Shown piece by piece: positions 39,246-47,286 of a stretch of DNA of 64,000 nucleotides (position 1 is its first letter; each line of letters starts with the position of its first letter). The position numbers and the translations under genes were made by a program. The notes beneath the pieces are model-generated. The model was not told the origin of the DNA, did not search any database, and worked only from the letters and a program-made list of their open reading frames with translations. This DNA comes from Betaproteobacteria bacterium (GTDB taxonomy: Bacteria > Pseudomonadota > Gammaproteobacteria > Burkholderiales > Rhodocyclaceae): positions 1-64,000 of the forward strand of contig JACQYB010000045.1 of NCBI GenBank assembly GCA_016208415.1. Reading direction: 5' to 3'.

Positions 39246-40103
39246 CTACGGACCGGGCGCGGCGATGAACAGTTCCGGATCCACCATGTTGCCGTTGAGG
39301 ATCACACTCCAGTGCAGATGCGGCCCGGTGGCCCGCCCGCTCATGCCGGAGCGGCCCAGCGCCTGCCCGGAGGCCACCGGCTGGCCCGCGCGCACGTCGA
39401 TGTCCTGGAGGTGGCAGTACATGGTGATGAGGCCCTGGCCGTGATCCACGAACACGGTGCGGCCGTTGAAGAAATAGTCGCCGGTGTTGGCCACCACGCC
39501 GGCCGCCGCGGCCACCACCGGGGTGTCGGCGGCCACCGCCAGGTCCAGCCCGGCGTGGGGGTTGCGCGCCTGTCCGTTGAAGACTCGGCGCAGGCCGAAG
39601 CGGCTGGACAGGGGCCCGCCCGCCGGCAGGCGGAAGTCCAGGTCCACCGCAGAGGCGTCGCGCCAGTGCAGCTTGATGCGTCCGATCAGCTCCTGCTCGC
39701 GCTCGATGCGCACCATGTCCGCGGCGCCGGGGGTGACCTTGCGCGCGTCCTTGATCACGAGGCGCTGTTCCGGGTAGCGCTTGTCTGCCACGGCAAAGCG
39801 CAGCGTGGTCCCGGACGCGCCCGGCGCCGCCGGTCGCAAGCGGATGGCATGCTGCCCGGGGGTGATGTGCAGCGGCAGGCCCACCAGCGCGAACCAGGCA
39901 TTCCCCCGCCGCGTGACCAGCAACGGGCGCTCCCCGAACCACGCCCGCGGCGGCGGCACCAGGTCGGCCAGGGCCGGGTCCGCCTCGCCCAGGCGCACGA
40001 AGGCCACGCCGCCGGGCACGGCCAGTTCCCGCGGTCCTGCCACGGCGAGGCCCGCGGCCAGCAACGCCAGGACGGCGCCGGCCCGGCGCAGCAGGCGGTT
40101 CAT
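39246..40103 (-). CDS. M23 family peptidoglycan endopeptidase
   Basis: The 285-residue exported protein has a signal peptide (AGAVLALLAAGLAVAGP), a beta-rich middle domain and a C-terminal LytM/M23 domain with the zinc ligands in NPHAGLD and GPHLHWS. All catalytic residues of M23 are present, so it should cleave cell-wall cross-links rather than act only as an activator. Its start codon overlaps the stop of the upstream aminotransferase gene (ATGA), so both are translated together although their functions look unrelated. Confidence 0.92.
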   Translation of the reverse strand: MNRLLRRAGAVLALLAAGLAVAGPRELAVPGGVAFVRLGEADPALADLVPPPRAWFGERPLLVTRRGNAWFALVGLPLHITPGQHAIRLRPAAPGASGTTLRFAVADKRYPEQRLVIKDARKVTPGAADMVRIEREQELIGRIKLHWRDASAVDLDFRLPAGGPLSSRFGLRRVFNGQARNPHAGLDLAVAADTPVVAAAAGVVANTGDYFFNGRTVFVDHGQGLITMYCHLQDIDVRAGQPVASGQALGRSGMSGRATGPHLHWSVILNGNMVDPELFIAAPGP

Positions 40104-41353
40104 GGCGCGGCTTCCCCCGCTGCCGCCGCCCGCAGGCGGTGCAGCCCCTTTTCCAGCGTTGCCCGCGGGCAGCCGAAATTCAGGCGCACGAAGCCCGCCA
40201 GGCCGAAGTCGGCACCGTCGGACAGCCCCACCCCCGCCGCCTCGAAGAATGCCGTCGGGGTGGCGATAGCGCGTTCACGCATCAGTTCGCGGCAGTCGAT
40301 CCACGCCAGGTAGGTGGCCTCCACCGGCGCCATGGACAGCCCCGGCGAGGCCGCCACCACCTCCTGCACCCGGTCGCGGTGGGCACGCAGGACATCCAGC
40401 AGGGCGTCGCGCCACGGCCCGCCGTCGCGGTAGGCCGCCTCCGTGGCCACCAGCCCGAGCACGTTGACGTGCGGCACGATGCCGCGCATGGCGTGGTAAA
40501 AGGCGCCGCGTAGCCCGGGGTCGGGGATGACTGCAAAGGCGCAGTACAGCGCCGGGATGTTCCAGGTCTTGGACGGCGCCATGAGCGTGATGCTGCGCCG
40601 CGCCGCGTCGTCGTCCAGGCTGGCGAAGGGGATGTGGGCCAGACCCGGCTCCAGCACCAGGCCACAGTGAATCTCGTCGGAGCACACCACCAGGTCATGG
40701 CGCCGGGCAAAATCCGCCAGGTGGTGCAGTTCGTCGGCCGAATACACCCGTCCCCCCGGGTTGTGGGGATGGCACAGCATGAGCAGGCGCGGCGGCGCAC
40801 CCGCCTCCGGGGTGTGGGCCCCGACGCTGCGCTGCCCCCCGAGGGGGTCGCCCCCGCCTTGGGGCGGCCCGGCGCCGGGGGCGGCGGCCGCCTCCAGCGC
40901 CTCCCAGTCCCATTGCCAGCGATCGTCGCGGCACACCAGCGCCACGCTGCGCAGCACGCGATCCGAATTGCCCGGCGCGCAGAGGAAGGGCGGATACACC
41001 GGCGTGGCGGTGAGCACCGCCTCCCCCGGCCGACCGACGGCGCGGCAGGCGATGTTGAAGCCGCTCACCACCCCCGGCAGCCACACCAGCCAGTCCGGGT
41101 CGATGCGCCAGCCGTGGTCGCGGGCCACCCCTTCCACCACCGCCTCCACCAGCGACGGCCACGGCTCGGCATAGCCGAACACGCCATGGTCGATGCGCCG
41201 GCGCAGCGCCTCCAGCACCGGCGGCGGCGCCATGAAGTCCATGTCCGCCACCCACATGGGCACCACGTCGCGCCCGGCGAAGCGGCGCCACTTGATGCTG
41301 TCGCTGGCGCTGCGGTCGGGCGGGGATTCGAAATCGAAGGTCGGTGGGGCCAT
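40100..41353 (-). CDS. PatB/MalY-type aminotransferase or C-S lyase
   Basis: The 417-residue PLP enzyme belongs to the MalY/PatB group: DSIKWRRFAGRDVVPMWVADMDF, HPHNPGGRVYSADEL, SDEIHCGLVL and the PLP-binding Lys262 in APSKTWNIPAL. MalY/PatB proteins cleave cystathionine or cysteine conjugates. Residues about 159-187 are an insertion ([20 protein letters not shown] and neighbours), the translation of a copy of the 71-base repeat. It lies between the domain strand and the LLMLCHPHNP motif where relatives have a short loop. The enzyme may still fold. Confidence 0.9.
   Translation of the reverse strand: MAPPTFDFESPPDRSASDSIKWRRFAGRDVVPMWVADMDFMAPPPVLEALRRRIDHGVFGYAEPWPSLVEAVVEGVARDHGWRIDPDWLVWLPGVVSGFNIACRAVGRPGEAVLTATPVYPPFLCAPGNSDRVLRSVALVCRDDRWQWDWEALEAAAAPGAGPPQGGGDPLGGQRSVGAHTPEAGAPPRLLMLCHPHNPGGRVYSADELHHLADFARRHDLVVCSDEIHCGLVLEPGLAHIPFASLDDDAARRSITLMAPSKTWNIPALYCAFAVIPDPGLRGAFYHAMRGIVPHVNVLGLVATEAAYRDGGPWRDALLDVLRAHRDRVQEVVAASPGLSMAPVEATYLAWIDCRELMRERAIATPTAFFEAAGVGLSDGADFGLAGFVRLNFGCPRATLEKGLHRLRAAAAGEAAP
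40813..40882. repeat. 71-base repeat copy inside aminotransferase gene
   Basis: The segment matches the 71-base repeat of 5464-5676 (GCTGCCCCCCGAGGGGGTCG and GCCTTGGGGCGGCCCGGCGC), including both hairpins. It is read in frame on the minus strand. Confidence 0.88.
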
Positions 41354-41424
41354 GGGCGCGGGGCGGGGCAGGTGGTGGCCACAATGTATCGGGGTGGTCC
41401 CGCACGGGCAAGGGAGCGGCGCTC

Positions 41425-42831
41425 CTACCCCCGGCTGCGCCGCGGCGCCGTCAGCACCTCGGGCCGCAGCACCTCGTCGAGCTGCGCCTCGCTCATCAGC
41501 CCTTCGGCCAGCACCAGTTCGCGGATGCTGCGCCCGCTCCTGAGCGCCTCGCGGGCGATGCGGGTGGCCGCTTCGTAGCCGATGTGGGGGTTGAGCGCCG
41601 TGGCCACGCCGGCGGAGGTGGCCACGCGGCAGGCCAGCAGCTCGCGGTTGGCGGCAATGCCCACCACGCAGTTCACGCGCAGCGTGTCGCAGGCGGCGCG
41701 CAGGTGCTCGATGCTCTTGAACAGGCTGTGGGCGATGATGGGCTCGAAGGCGTTGAGCTGCAGTTGCCCGCCCTCGGCGGCCAGGGTGATGGTGACGTCG
41801 TTGCCGATGACCTCGAAGGCGATCTGGTTCACCACCTCGGGGATGATGGGATTGACCTTGCCGGGCATGATGGAAGAGCCCGCCGCCCGCGCCGGCAGGT
41901 CGATCTCGTTGAAGCCGGCCTGGGGGCCGCTGGAGAGCAGCCGCAGGTCGTTGCAGGTCTTGGACAGCTTCACCGCCACGCGCTTGAGCACGCCGGACAA
42001 CTGCACGAAGGCGCCGACGTCCTGGGTCGCCTCCACCAGGTTCGGGGCCGGGATCAGCGGCAGTTCCGTGAGGGTGGTGAGGTGCTGGATGGCCAGGCGG
42101 GCGTAGCCCACGTCGGTGTTGATGCCGGTGCCGATGGCGGTGGCGCCGAGATTGATCTCGCGGATCAGGGCGATGGCCTCGCGCAGGCGGCTGGCGTCCT
42201 CGTCCAGCATCACGGCGTAGGTGCTGAACTCCTGGCCCAGGGTCATGGGCACGGCGTCCTGGAGCTGGGTGCGGCCGATCTTGAGGATGTCGCCGAACTC
42301 CCGCGACTTGGCCTCGAAGGCCAGGCGCAGCTCGCCCATGGCGCGCAGCAGGTGCTCGATGGCAAAGCAGGTGGCCACAGACAGCGCCGTGGGATAGACG
42401 TCGTTGGTGCTCTGGGAACGGTTGACGTGCTCGATGGGGTGGAGGAAGCCGTAGTCGCCCCTGGGCCGGCCCAGCAGCTCCAGCGCCCGGTTGGCGATGA
42501 CCTCGTTGGCGTTCATGTTGGTGGAGGTGCCGGCGCCGCCCTGGATCACGTCCACCACGAACTGCTCGTGCAGGGCGCCGCCGGCGATCTCGCGGCAGGC
42601 GGCGATGATGGCGTCGCCGCGTTCCGCGTCCAGTTCCCCCAGCTCGATGTTGGCGCGCGTGGCGGCCTGTTTGACCAGCGCCAGCGCCCGCACCAGGTCT
42701 GGGTAAGTGCCGATGGTCTTTCCCGTGATGGGGTAGTTTTCCAGCGCCCGCAGGGTGTGGATGCCCCAATAGGCCTCGGCGGGCACTTCGCGTTCGCCCA
42801 GCAGGTCGTGTTCGGTGCGGATTCTGGTCAT
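41425..42831 (-). CDS. aspA: Aspartate ammonia-lyase (aspartase)
   Basis: The 468-residue enzyme belongs to the fumarase/aspartase superfamily: RTEHDLLGEREVPAEAYWGIHTLRALENYPITG at the N-terminus, GGAGTSTNMNANEVIANRALE, HVNRSQSTNDVYPTA, and the signature loop GSSIMPGKVNPIIPE that carries the catalytic Ser. It converts aspartate to fumarate and ammonia. The AENYPITG and TSTNMNANEV patterns favour aspartase over class II fumarase. Length is normal. A 71-base repeat copy lies upstream of the start. Confidence 0.92.
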   Translation of the reverse strand: MTRIRTEHDLLGEREVPAEAYWGIHTLRALENYPITGKTIGTYPDLVRALALVKQAATRANIELGELDAERGDAIIAACREIAGGALHEQFVVDVIQGGAGTSTNMNANEVIANRALELLGRPRGDYGFLHPIEHVNRSQSTNDVYPTALSVATCFAIEHLLRAMGELRLAFEAKSREFGDILKIGRTQLQDAVPMTLGQEFSTYAVMLDEDASRLREAIALIREINLGATAIGTGINTDVGYARLAIQHLTTLTELPLIPAPNLVEATQDVGAFVQLSGVLKRVAVKLSKTCNDLRLLSSGPQAGFNEIDLPARAAGSSIMPGKVNPIIPEVVNQIAFEVIGNDVTITLAAEGGQLQLNAFEPIIAHSLFKSIEHLRAACDTLRVNCVVGIAANRELLACRVATSAGVATALNPHIGYEAATRIAREALRSGRSIRELVLAEGLMSEAQLDEVLRPEVLTAPRRSRG

Positions 42832-42880
42832 GCTCTCTCCACGCGGTCGGGTCGGGCTCCAGTGTAGCGCCAGCGCGCAC

Positions 42881-42963
42881 CGGCGGCGGCATGGTGACGA
42901 CCCCCACGCTTCGCTGCCCCCCACGGGGGCTCATGCCGCCTTGGGGCGGCCCGGCGGCGGCAT
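42881..42963. repeat. 71-base repeat, intergenic copy between aspA and PhoX genes
   Basis: A full unit from TGACGACCCCCACGCTTCGC (42895) to GGCGGCCCGGCGGCGGCATG, preceded by the tail CGGCGGCGGCATGG of another unit. It lies between divergent genes. Confidence 0.9.
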
Positions 42964-43022
42964 GCGGGCGTAACATGGCGGCGCCATCCTGACTGCCTGT
43001 CATCGCTTCGGAATCCGCCACC

Positions 43023-44963
43023 ATGCCCATCAAAGACCTGGACGCCCTCGAACACAGCAACCCCTGCGCCAACCCCGGCCTGGACGAGATCCTCGCCTGC
43101 GACCCCACACGCCGCCGCCTGCTCCAGGGCGGCTTGGGCGCCGCCGGCCTGGCCCTGTTCGGCACCCCGGCCTGGGGTGCCGCGGCGCGCGCGGCGGGGC
43201 GCCCGGCCATCGGCTTCGCGCCCGTTGCCGCGGCGGCCGAGGACCGGGTGCGCGTGCCCGCCGGCTACACGGTAGAGGTGCTCTACGCCTGGGGCGATCC
43301 GGTGTCCGACGGCCCGGCCTTCCGCGACGACGCCGGCAATACCGCGGCGGAGCAGGCCCTGCAGGCCGGCATGCACCACGACGGCATGGCCTTCTTCCCC
43401 TTCCGGGAAGGCGGCAGGCCCTCGTCGCGCCACGGCCTGCTGTGCGTCAACCACGAATACACCGACGACGGCCTGCTCCACGGCGACGGCATGAAGACCT
43501 GGAGCGCGGAAAAGGTCGCCAAGTCCCAGGCCGCCCACGGCGTGTCGGTGATCGAGGTGCGCGAGGAGGGCGGCCGCTGGCAGGTGGTGCGCCCGTCGAA
43601 GTACGCCCGCCGCATCACCGCCAGCACCCCCTGCCTGCTGTCCGGCCCGGCCGCCGGCAGCCCGCTGCTGGCCACCGCCGCCGACCCCCGCGCCCGCCTG
43701 GCGCTGGGCACCCTCAACAACTGCGCCTGCGGGCAGACCCCCTGGGGCACCTACCTCACCTGCGAGGAAAACTTCAACGGCTACTTCGCCGCCGGCGACG
43801 AGCAGGCGCTGGACGCCGACCACAAGCGCTACGGCATCCGCCCCCAAGGCTACGGCTACCGCTGGCACGAGCATGACGAGCGCTTCGATGCCGCCCGCCA
43901 TCCCCACGAGCCCAACCGCTTCGGCTGGGTGGTGGAGATCGACCCCTGGCGTCCCGACGCGCCGCCGATCAAGCGCACCGCCCTGGGCCGCATCAAGCAC
44001 GAGAGCGCCACCGTGACCCTGGCCCGGGACGGCCGGGTGGTGGTGTACATGGGCGATGACGAGCGCTTCGAGTACATCTACAGGTTCGTCTCCCGCCACC
44101 GCTTCGACCCCCGCGACCCCGCCGCCAACCGCCATCTGCTGGACGAGGGCACCCTGTTCGTCGCCCGCTTCGACGAGGGGGGCGAGGGTCGCTGGCTGCC
44201 GCTGGTGCACGGCCAGGACGGGCTCACGCCGGAGCACGGCTTCCGCGACCAGGCCGAAGTGCTGGTGAAGACCCGCCAGGCCGCCGACCGCCTGGGGGCG
44301 ACGAAGATGGACCGCCCGGAATGGATCGCCGTGCATCCGCGCAGCGGCGAGGTCTATTGCACCCTGACCCACAACGGCCGGCGCGGCGGCCCGCAACGCC
44401 CCGGGCCGGATGCCGCCAATCCCCGGCCGGACAACGTCTTCGGCCACATCATCCGCTGGCGCGAGGCGGGCGGCGACGCCGCGGCCGGGCGCCTGCGCTG
44501 GGAGGTGTTCGTGTTGTGCGGCGACCGGGCCAGCCCCGTCGCCCACCGGCGCGGAAACATCCGCGGCGACGTCTTCGGCAGCCCCGACGGGTTGTGGTTC
44601 GACGCCGAGGGGCGGCTGTGGATCCAGACCGACGTCGCCACCTCCGCGCTCAACCGCGGCGACTACGCCGCCTTCGGCAACAACCAGATGCTGTGCGCCG
44701 ATACCGCCACGGGCGAGATCCGCCGCTTCCTAACCGGCCCCCACGGCTGCGAGATCACCGGCGCCCTGACCACGCCCGATGGGCGCAGCCTGTTCCTCAA
44801 TATCCAGCACCCCGGCGAGACCGGCTCGGTACGTTCCGACCCGCAGCGCCCCAGCGCGGTCTCGGCGTGGCCGGCGAGCCAGTTCGGGCCCGCCTTCGGC
44901 ACCCGGCCCCGGGCTGCCACGGTCGTCATCCGGCGCGAGGACGGGGGAGTGGTCGGAGGTTGA
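43023..44963 (+). CDS. PhoX-type alkaline phosphatase (DUF839)
   Basis: The 646-residue protein has a twin-arginine-like export signal (DPTRRRLLQGGLGAAGLALFG, residues 28-48) and the PhoX/DUF839 beta-propeller: NHEYTDDGLLH, GTLNNCACGQTPWGTYLTCEENFNGYF, GRIKHESATVTLARDGRVVVYMGDDERFEYIYRFV, RPEWIAVHPRSGEVYCTLTHN and FGSPDGLWFDAEGRLWIQTD. PhoX uses iron and calcium to release phosphate from esters in the periplasm. The Cys in NNCACGQTPWGT is typical of the iron site. No phosphate-regulation box was identified. Confidence 0.92.
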   Translation: MPIKDLDALEHSNPCANPGLDEILACDPTRRRLLQGGLGAAGLALFGTPAWGAAARAAGRPAIGFAPVAAAAEDRVRVPAGYTVEVLYAWGDPVSDGPAFRDDAGNTAAEQALQAGMHHDGMAFFPFREGGRPSSRHGLLCVNHEYTDDGLLHGDGMKTWSAEKVAKSQAAHGVSVIEVREEGGRWQVVRPSKYARRITASTPCLLSGPAAGSPLLATAADPRARLALGTLNNCACGQTPWGTYLTCEENFNGYFAAGDEQALDADHKRYGIRPQGYGYRWHEHDERFDAARHPHEPNRFGWVVEIDPWRPDAPPIKRTALGRIKHESATVTLARDGRVVVYMGDDERFEYIYRFVSRHRFDPRDPAANRHLLDEGTLFVARFDEGGEGRWLPLVHGQDGLTPEHGFRDQAEVLVKTRQAADRLGATKMDRPEWIAVHPRSGEVYCTLTHNGRRGGPQRPGPDAANPRPDNVFGHIIRWREAGGDAAAGRLRWEVFVLCGDRASPVAHRRGNIRGDVFGSPDGLWFDAEGRLWIQTDVATSALNRGDYAAFGNNQMLCADTATGEIRRFLTGPHGCEITGALTTPDGRSLFLNIQHPGETGSVRSDPQRPSAVSAWPASQFGPAFGTRPRAATVVIRREDGGVVGG

Positions 44964-45083
44964 AGGAAAGGCCAGGGGTCGGGGGGGGGAGAGGTTCTCG
45001 CCCAAGGAACGCACCTCGCCGCAATCCAGGCGCGCTGAAAGCGCATGGGGGGCACGGCGGCCGCGCCCCTCCATGACATTGTC

Positions 45084-45419
45084 TCAGGTGCCCACTTCCA
45101 CCGTCGCCGCATCCGGCCCGTTCTTCACCACGGAGGCCACGCCGTTTTCCATCGCCGACACCGAGGCATACATCTCGCTGCGGCCGAGCATCTTGCCGTC
45201 CGGGCCGGTGAGCACGAAGTAGGCCTCGCCCTTCGACGAGGTCTTGCGTTCGAAGCGCCCGTCGTCGCTGCTGTGCTTGCGCGCCAGACCGATGGCCCCC
45301 TCGGCGTCGGTGCGGCTGGCGAACATGCCGCTGCTCATGATGACCTGGCCGTTGCCCGCTTTCAGGTTGAAGTGGAATTGGCCCTTGTCGGTCTGTTTCA
45401 GTTCATATTTGCCCGCCAT
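45084..45419 (-). CDS. yegP: YegP-like protein, two DUF1508 repeats
   Basis: The 111-residue protein contains two tandem DUF1508 units: GKYELKQTDKGQFHFNLKAGNGQVIMSSGMFASRTDAEGAI and GRFERKTSSKGEAYFVLTGPDGKMLGRSEMYASVSAMENGV. The family is common in proteobacteria, length as in E. coli YegP, with unknown function. A strong AGGAGGA ribosome site precedes the ATG. It is divergent from the small monooxygenase-like gene. Confidence 0.92.
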   Translation of the reverse strand: MAGKYELKQTDKGQFHFNLKAGNGQVIMSSGMFASRTDAEGAIGLARKHSSDDGRFERKTSSKGEAYFVLTGPDGKMLGRSEMYASVSAMENGVASVVKNGPDAATVEVGT

Positions 45420-45624
45420 GACATTCCTCCTGTCCGGTTAAGGCGGAACGGCCCGCCCAATGGAATTCTAGTCCGGCGCGACCATCTGCGTTGCATTGAT
45501 CCTGCACGCGCCCACGGGGCATCCGCCGGGGTTGCGTCGCACGGGCCCTTGCATCCGCCTTCCCGCCGCCTGCGTATAGCAGAGGCGCACCCGCACATTC
45601 ACCCCCTTCGACGAGGAGACGGCC

Positions 45625-45939
45625 ATGGTGGAAGTGACGCAAACCTTCGATCTCGTTCCCGGCATCGATCAGCGCGCCTGGGGCGAACTCGCTCACCGGG
45701 CGGTGGCAACCGTTCTGCGGTCTCCCGGCATCGTGGAATTTCGTGCCCATCGCAACCAGCTCGGCTCGCCCAAGGTTCGCACCACGGCGGTGTGGCAGTC
45801 GCTGGCCGACTGGGCGAAGGCGGCGGAGAACCCCGAGATCAAGGCGCTGGAGACGGAGATGGGCGGCTACGTCACCAACCTGCGGGTGGAGTTCTGGGTG
45901 CCCTCACCGGTGCTGCCCGATGCGGCCCGCCCGCGCTAG
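45625..45939 (+). CDS. Small protein resembling antibiotic-biosynthesis monooxygenase fold
   Basis: The 104-residue protein starts MVEVTQTFDLVPGIDQRAWG and continues with SPGIVEFRAHRNQLGSPKVRTTAVWQSLADWAKAAENPEIKALETEMGGYVTNLRVEFWVPS. The strand-helix-strand order and the VWQSLADWAKAAENPEI helix resemble dimeric alpha-beta barrel proteins such as ABM-type monooxygenases. No cofactor is needed by that family, and the substrate cannot be named. GAGGAGA lies before the ATG. Confidence 0.75.
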   Translation: MVEVTQTFDLVPGIDQRAWGELAHRAVATVLRSPGIVEFRAHRNQLGSPKVRTTAVWQSLADWAKAAENPEIKALETEMGGYVTNLRVEFWVPSPVLPDAARPR

Positions 45940-46129
45940 CGGCGTGGTCGGCGTTTTCAACCGATCAGGGCCCATCATGGGAAGTTGTGCGACCGTCATG
46001 CCCGGCGGCTTGTCTATACTGGGGAACAGGGGCGGCACAGGCCGCCCGGGGAAGGCGCATTCCGTCACGGTGACGGTCAGACGATTGGCGGCGCAAGAGA
46101 GGCAGGCGCGCGCCGCCGGGGAGGTAGCC

Positions 46130-46744
46130 ATGCCGGCAGTCTCCATTATCCCGCAGGCGGCCGGCGCGGCGCCGGATCCCGAGGCCGCGCTGGAGTCGCT
46201 GGTGCGGCGCATGGCGCTGCGCGACGAGACGGCGCTGGCGCGCTTCTACGAGGTCACCAGTCGGCGCGCCTACGGCTTGGCCCTGCGCATCACGCGCCGC
46301 GCCGAGGCGGCGGAGGAAGTGCTGGAGGACGCCTATCTGCAGGCATGGCGCGAAGCCGCCCGCTTCGACCCGCGGCGCGGCCGCCCGCTGACCTGGCTTC
46401 TGACCATCTGCCGCAGCCGGGCGCTGGACCACCTGCGTCGTCAGGATCCAGCCGATCTGCATCCCGATCCCGACGAACTGCGCCGCGAGGTGCGCGCCGA
46501 CGGCGCCGATCCGCTGAACCTGCTGCTGGCCCTGGAAACCGGCAGCGCGGTGCGTGCCGCCGTGGAACGCCTTGAACCGGCGACCCGCCAGCTCATCGCA
46601 CTGGCCTTCTTCCGCGGGCTCACCCACCAGGAAATCGCCGACGTCTGCCGCATGCCGCTGGGCACGGTCAAGGCCACGCTGACCCGCGCCTATCGCAAAA
46701 TGCGTCCCCACCTGGAACCCAACGCGCCGGAGTCGCAACCATGA
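46130..46744 (+). CDS. ECF-type sigma-70 factor
   Basis: The 204-residue protein has region 2 (ALARFYEVTSRRAYGLALRITRRAEAAEEVLEDAYLQAWREAARFDPRRGRPLTWLLTICRSRALDHLRR) and region 4 (LEPATRQLIALAFFRGLTHQEIADVCRMPLGTVKATLTRAYRKMRPHL), the minimal ECF architecture. It recruits RNA polymerase to a small set of promoters in response to a signal. The start follows GGGGAGG. It overlaps the downstream cupin gene by four bases, the usual position of an anti-sigma factor. Confidence 0.93.
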   Translation: MPAVSIIPQAAGAAPDPEAALESLVRRMALRDETALARFYEVTSRRAYGLALRITRRAEAAEEVLEDAYLQAWREAARFDPRRGRPLTWLLTICRSRALDHLRRQDPADLHPDPDELRREVRADGADPLNLLLALETGSAVRAAVERLEPATRQLIALAFFRGLTHQEIADVCRMPLGTVKATLTRAYRKMRPHLEPNAPESQP

Positions 46745-47220
46745 GCCGCACGCCCCCCGGACCCGAAACGGACCCCGTCACCCTGCCGGCGGACATCCGC
46801 GCACGGCTGCTGGAGGCCGTGGCACCGCTGGAGGCTGCCCCACCGGGCGGCTTGCTCGGGCGCATCCTGCAGCGGGCACGCACGCAGATTAGCGGCGGCA
46901 CGCACACGGTCTACGCCGACAGCGGCCAGTGGCAGTCGCTGCTGCCCAAGGTGGGCATCAAGGTGCTGCGCGAACACGAGGCGGGCGTGCTGAGCTACCT
47001 GCTGCGGCTGGAGCCCGGCGCGGAACTCCCGCCCCACGAGCATCCCCAGGACGAGGAATGCATGGTGCTGGAAGGGGAAGTGCGCATCGGCGACCTGGTG
47101 GTGAGCGCCGGCGCCTACCACGTGGCGCCCCGTGGCGTGCCCCACGGACGCCTCACCACCGCCACGGGCGCGCTGCTGTTCCTGCGCAGCGCGCCGCCCA
47201 CAGCGGCGTGTCCGGCCTGA
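46741..47220 (+). CDS. Cupin protein paired with ECF sigma factor (ChrR-like)
   Basis: The 159-residue protein has a C-terminal cupin barrel (VLSYLLRLEPGAELPPHEHPQDEECMVLEGEVRIGDLVVSAGAYHVAPRGVPHGRLTTATGALLFLRS) with metal-binding His/Glu residues (PPHEHPQDEE and VPHG). The genetic position and cupin resemble the C-terminal half of ChrR anti-sigma factors, but the N-terminal zinc-binding anti-sigma domain with its HxxxCxxC motif is absent; the first 60 residues contain no Cys. It may sense a metal or oxidant without directly binding the sigma factor in the ChrR manner. Confidence 0.85.
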   Translation: MSRTPPGPETDPVTLPADIRARLLEAVAPLEAAPPGGLLGRILQRARTQISGGTHTVYADSGQWQSLLPKVGIKVLREHEAGVLSYLLRLEPGAELPPHEHPQDEECMVLEGEVRIGDLVVSAGAYHVAPRGVPHGRLTTATGALLFLRSAPPTAACPA

Positions 47221-47223
47221 GGG

Positions 47224-47283
47224 GTGACGATCCCCACGCTTCGCTACCCCCCGAGGGGGCTCATGCCGCCTTGGGGCGGCCGG
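47224..47283. repeat. 71-base repeat, partial copy
   Basis: TGACGATCCCCACGCTTCGC followed by both stem-loops and GCCGCCTTGGGGCGGCCGGC; it lies between the convergent cupin and ftsH genes and might serve as their shared terminator. Confidence 0.88.
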
Positions 47284-47286
47284 CGC

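Noticed and set aside
46015-46020. TATACT as the -10 box of the ECF sigma gene promoter
   Set aside because: The nearest TTG-type -35 is 24 bases away, too far for a standard promoter.
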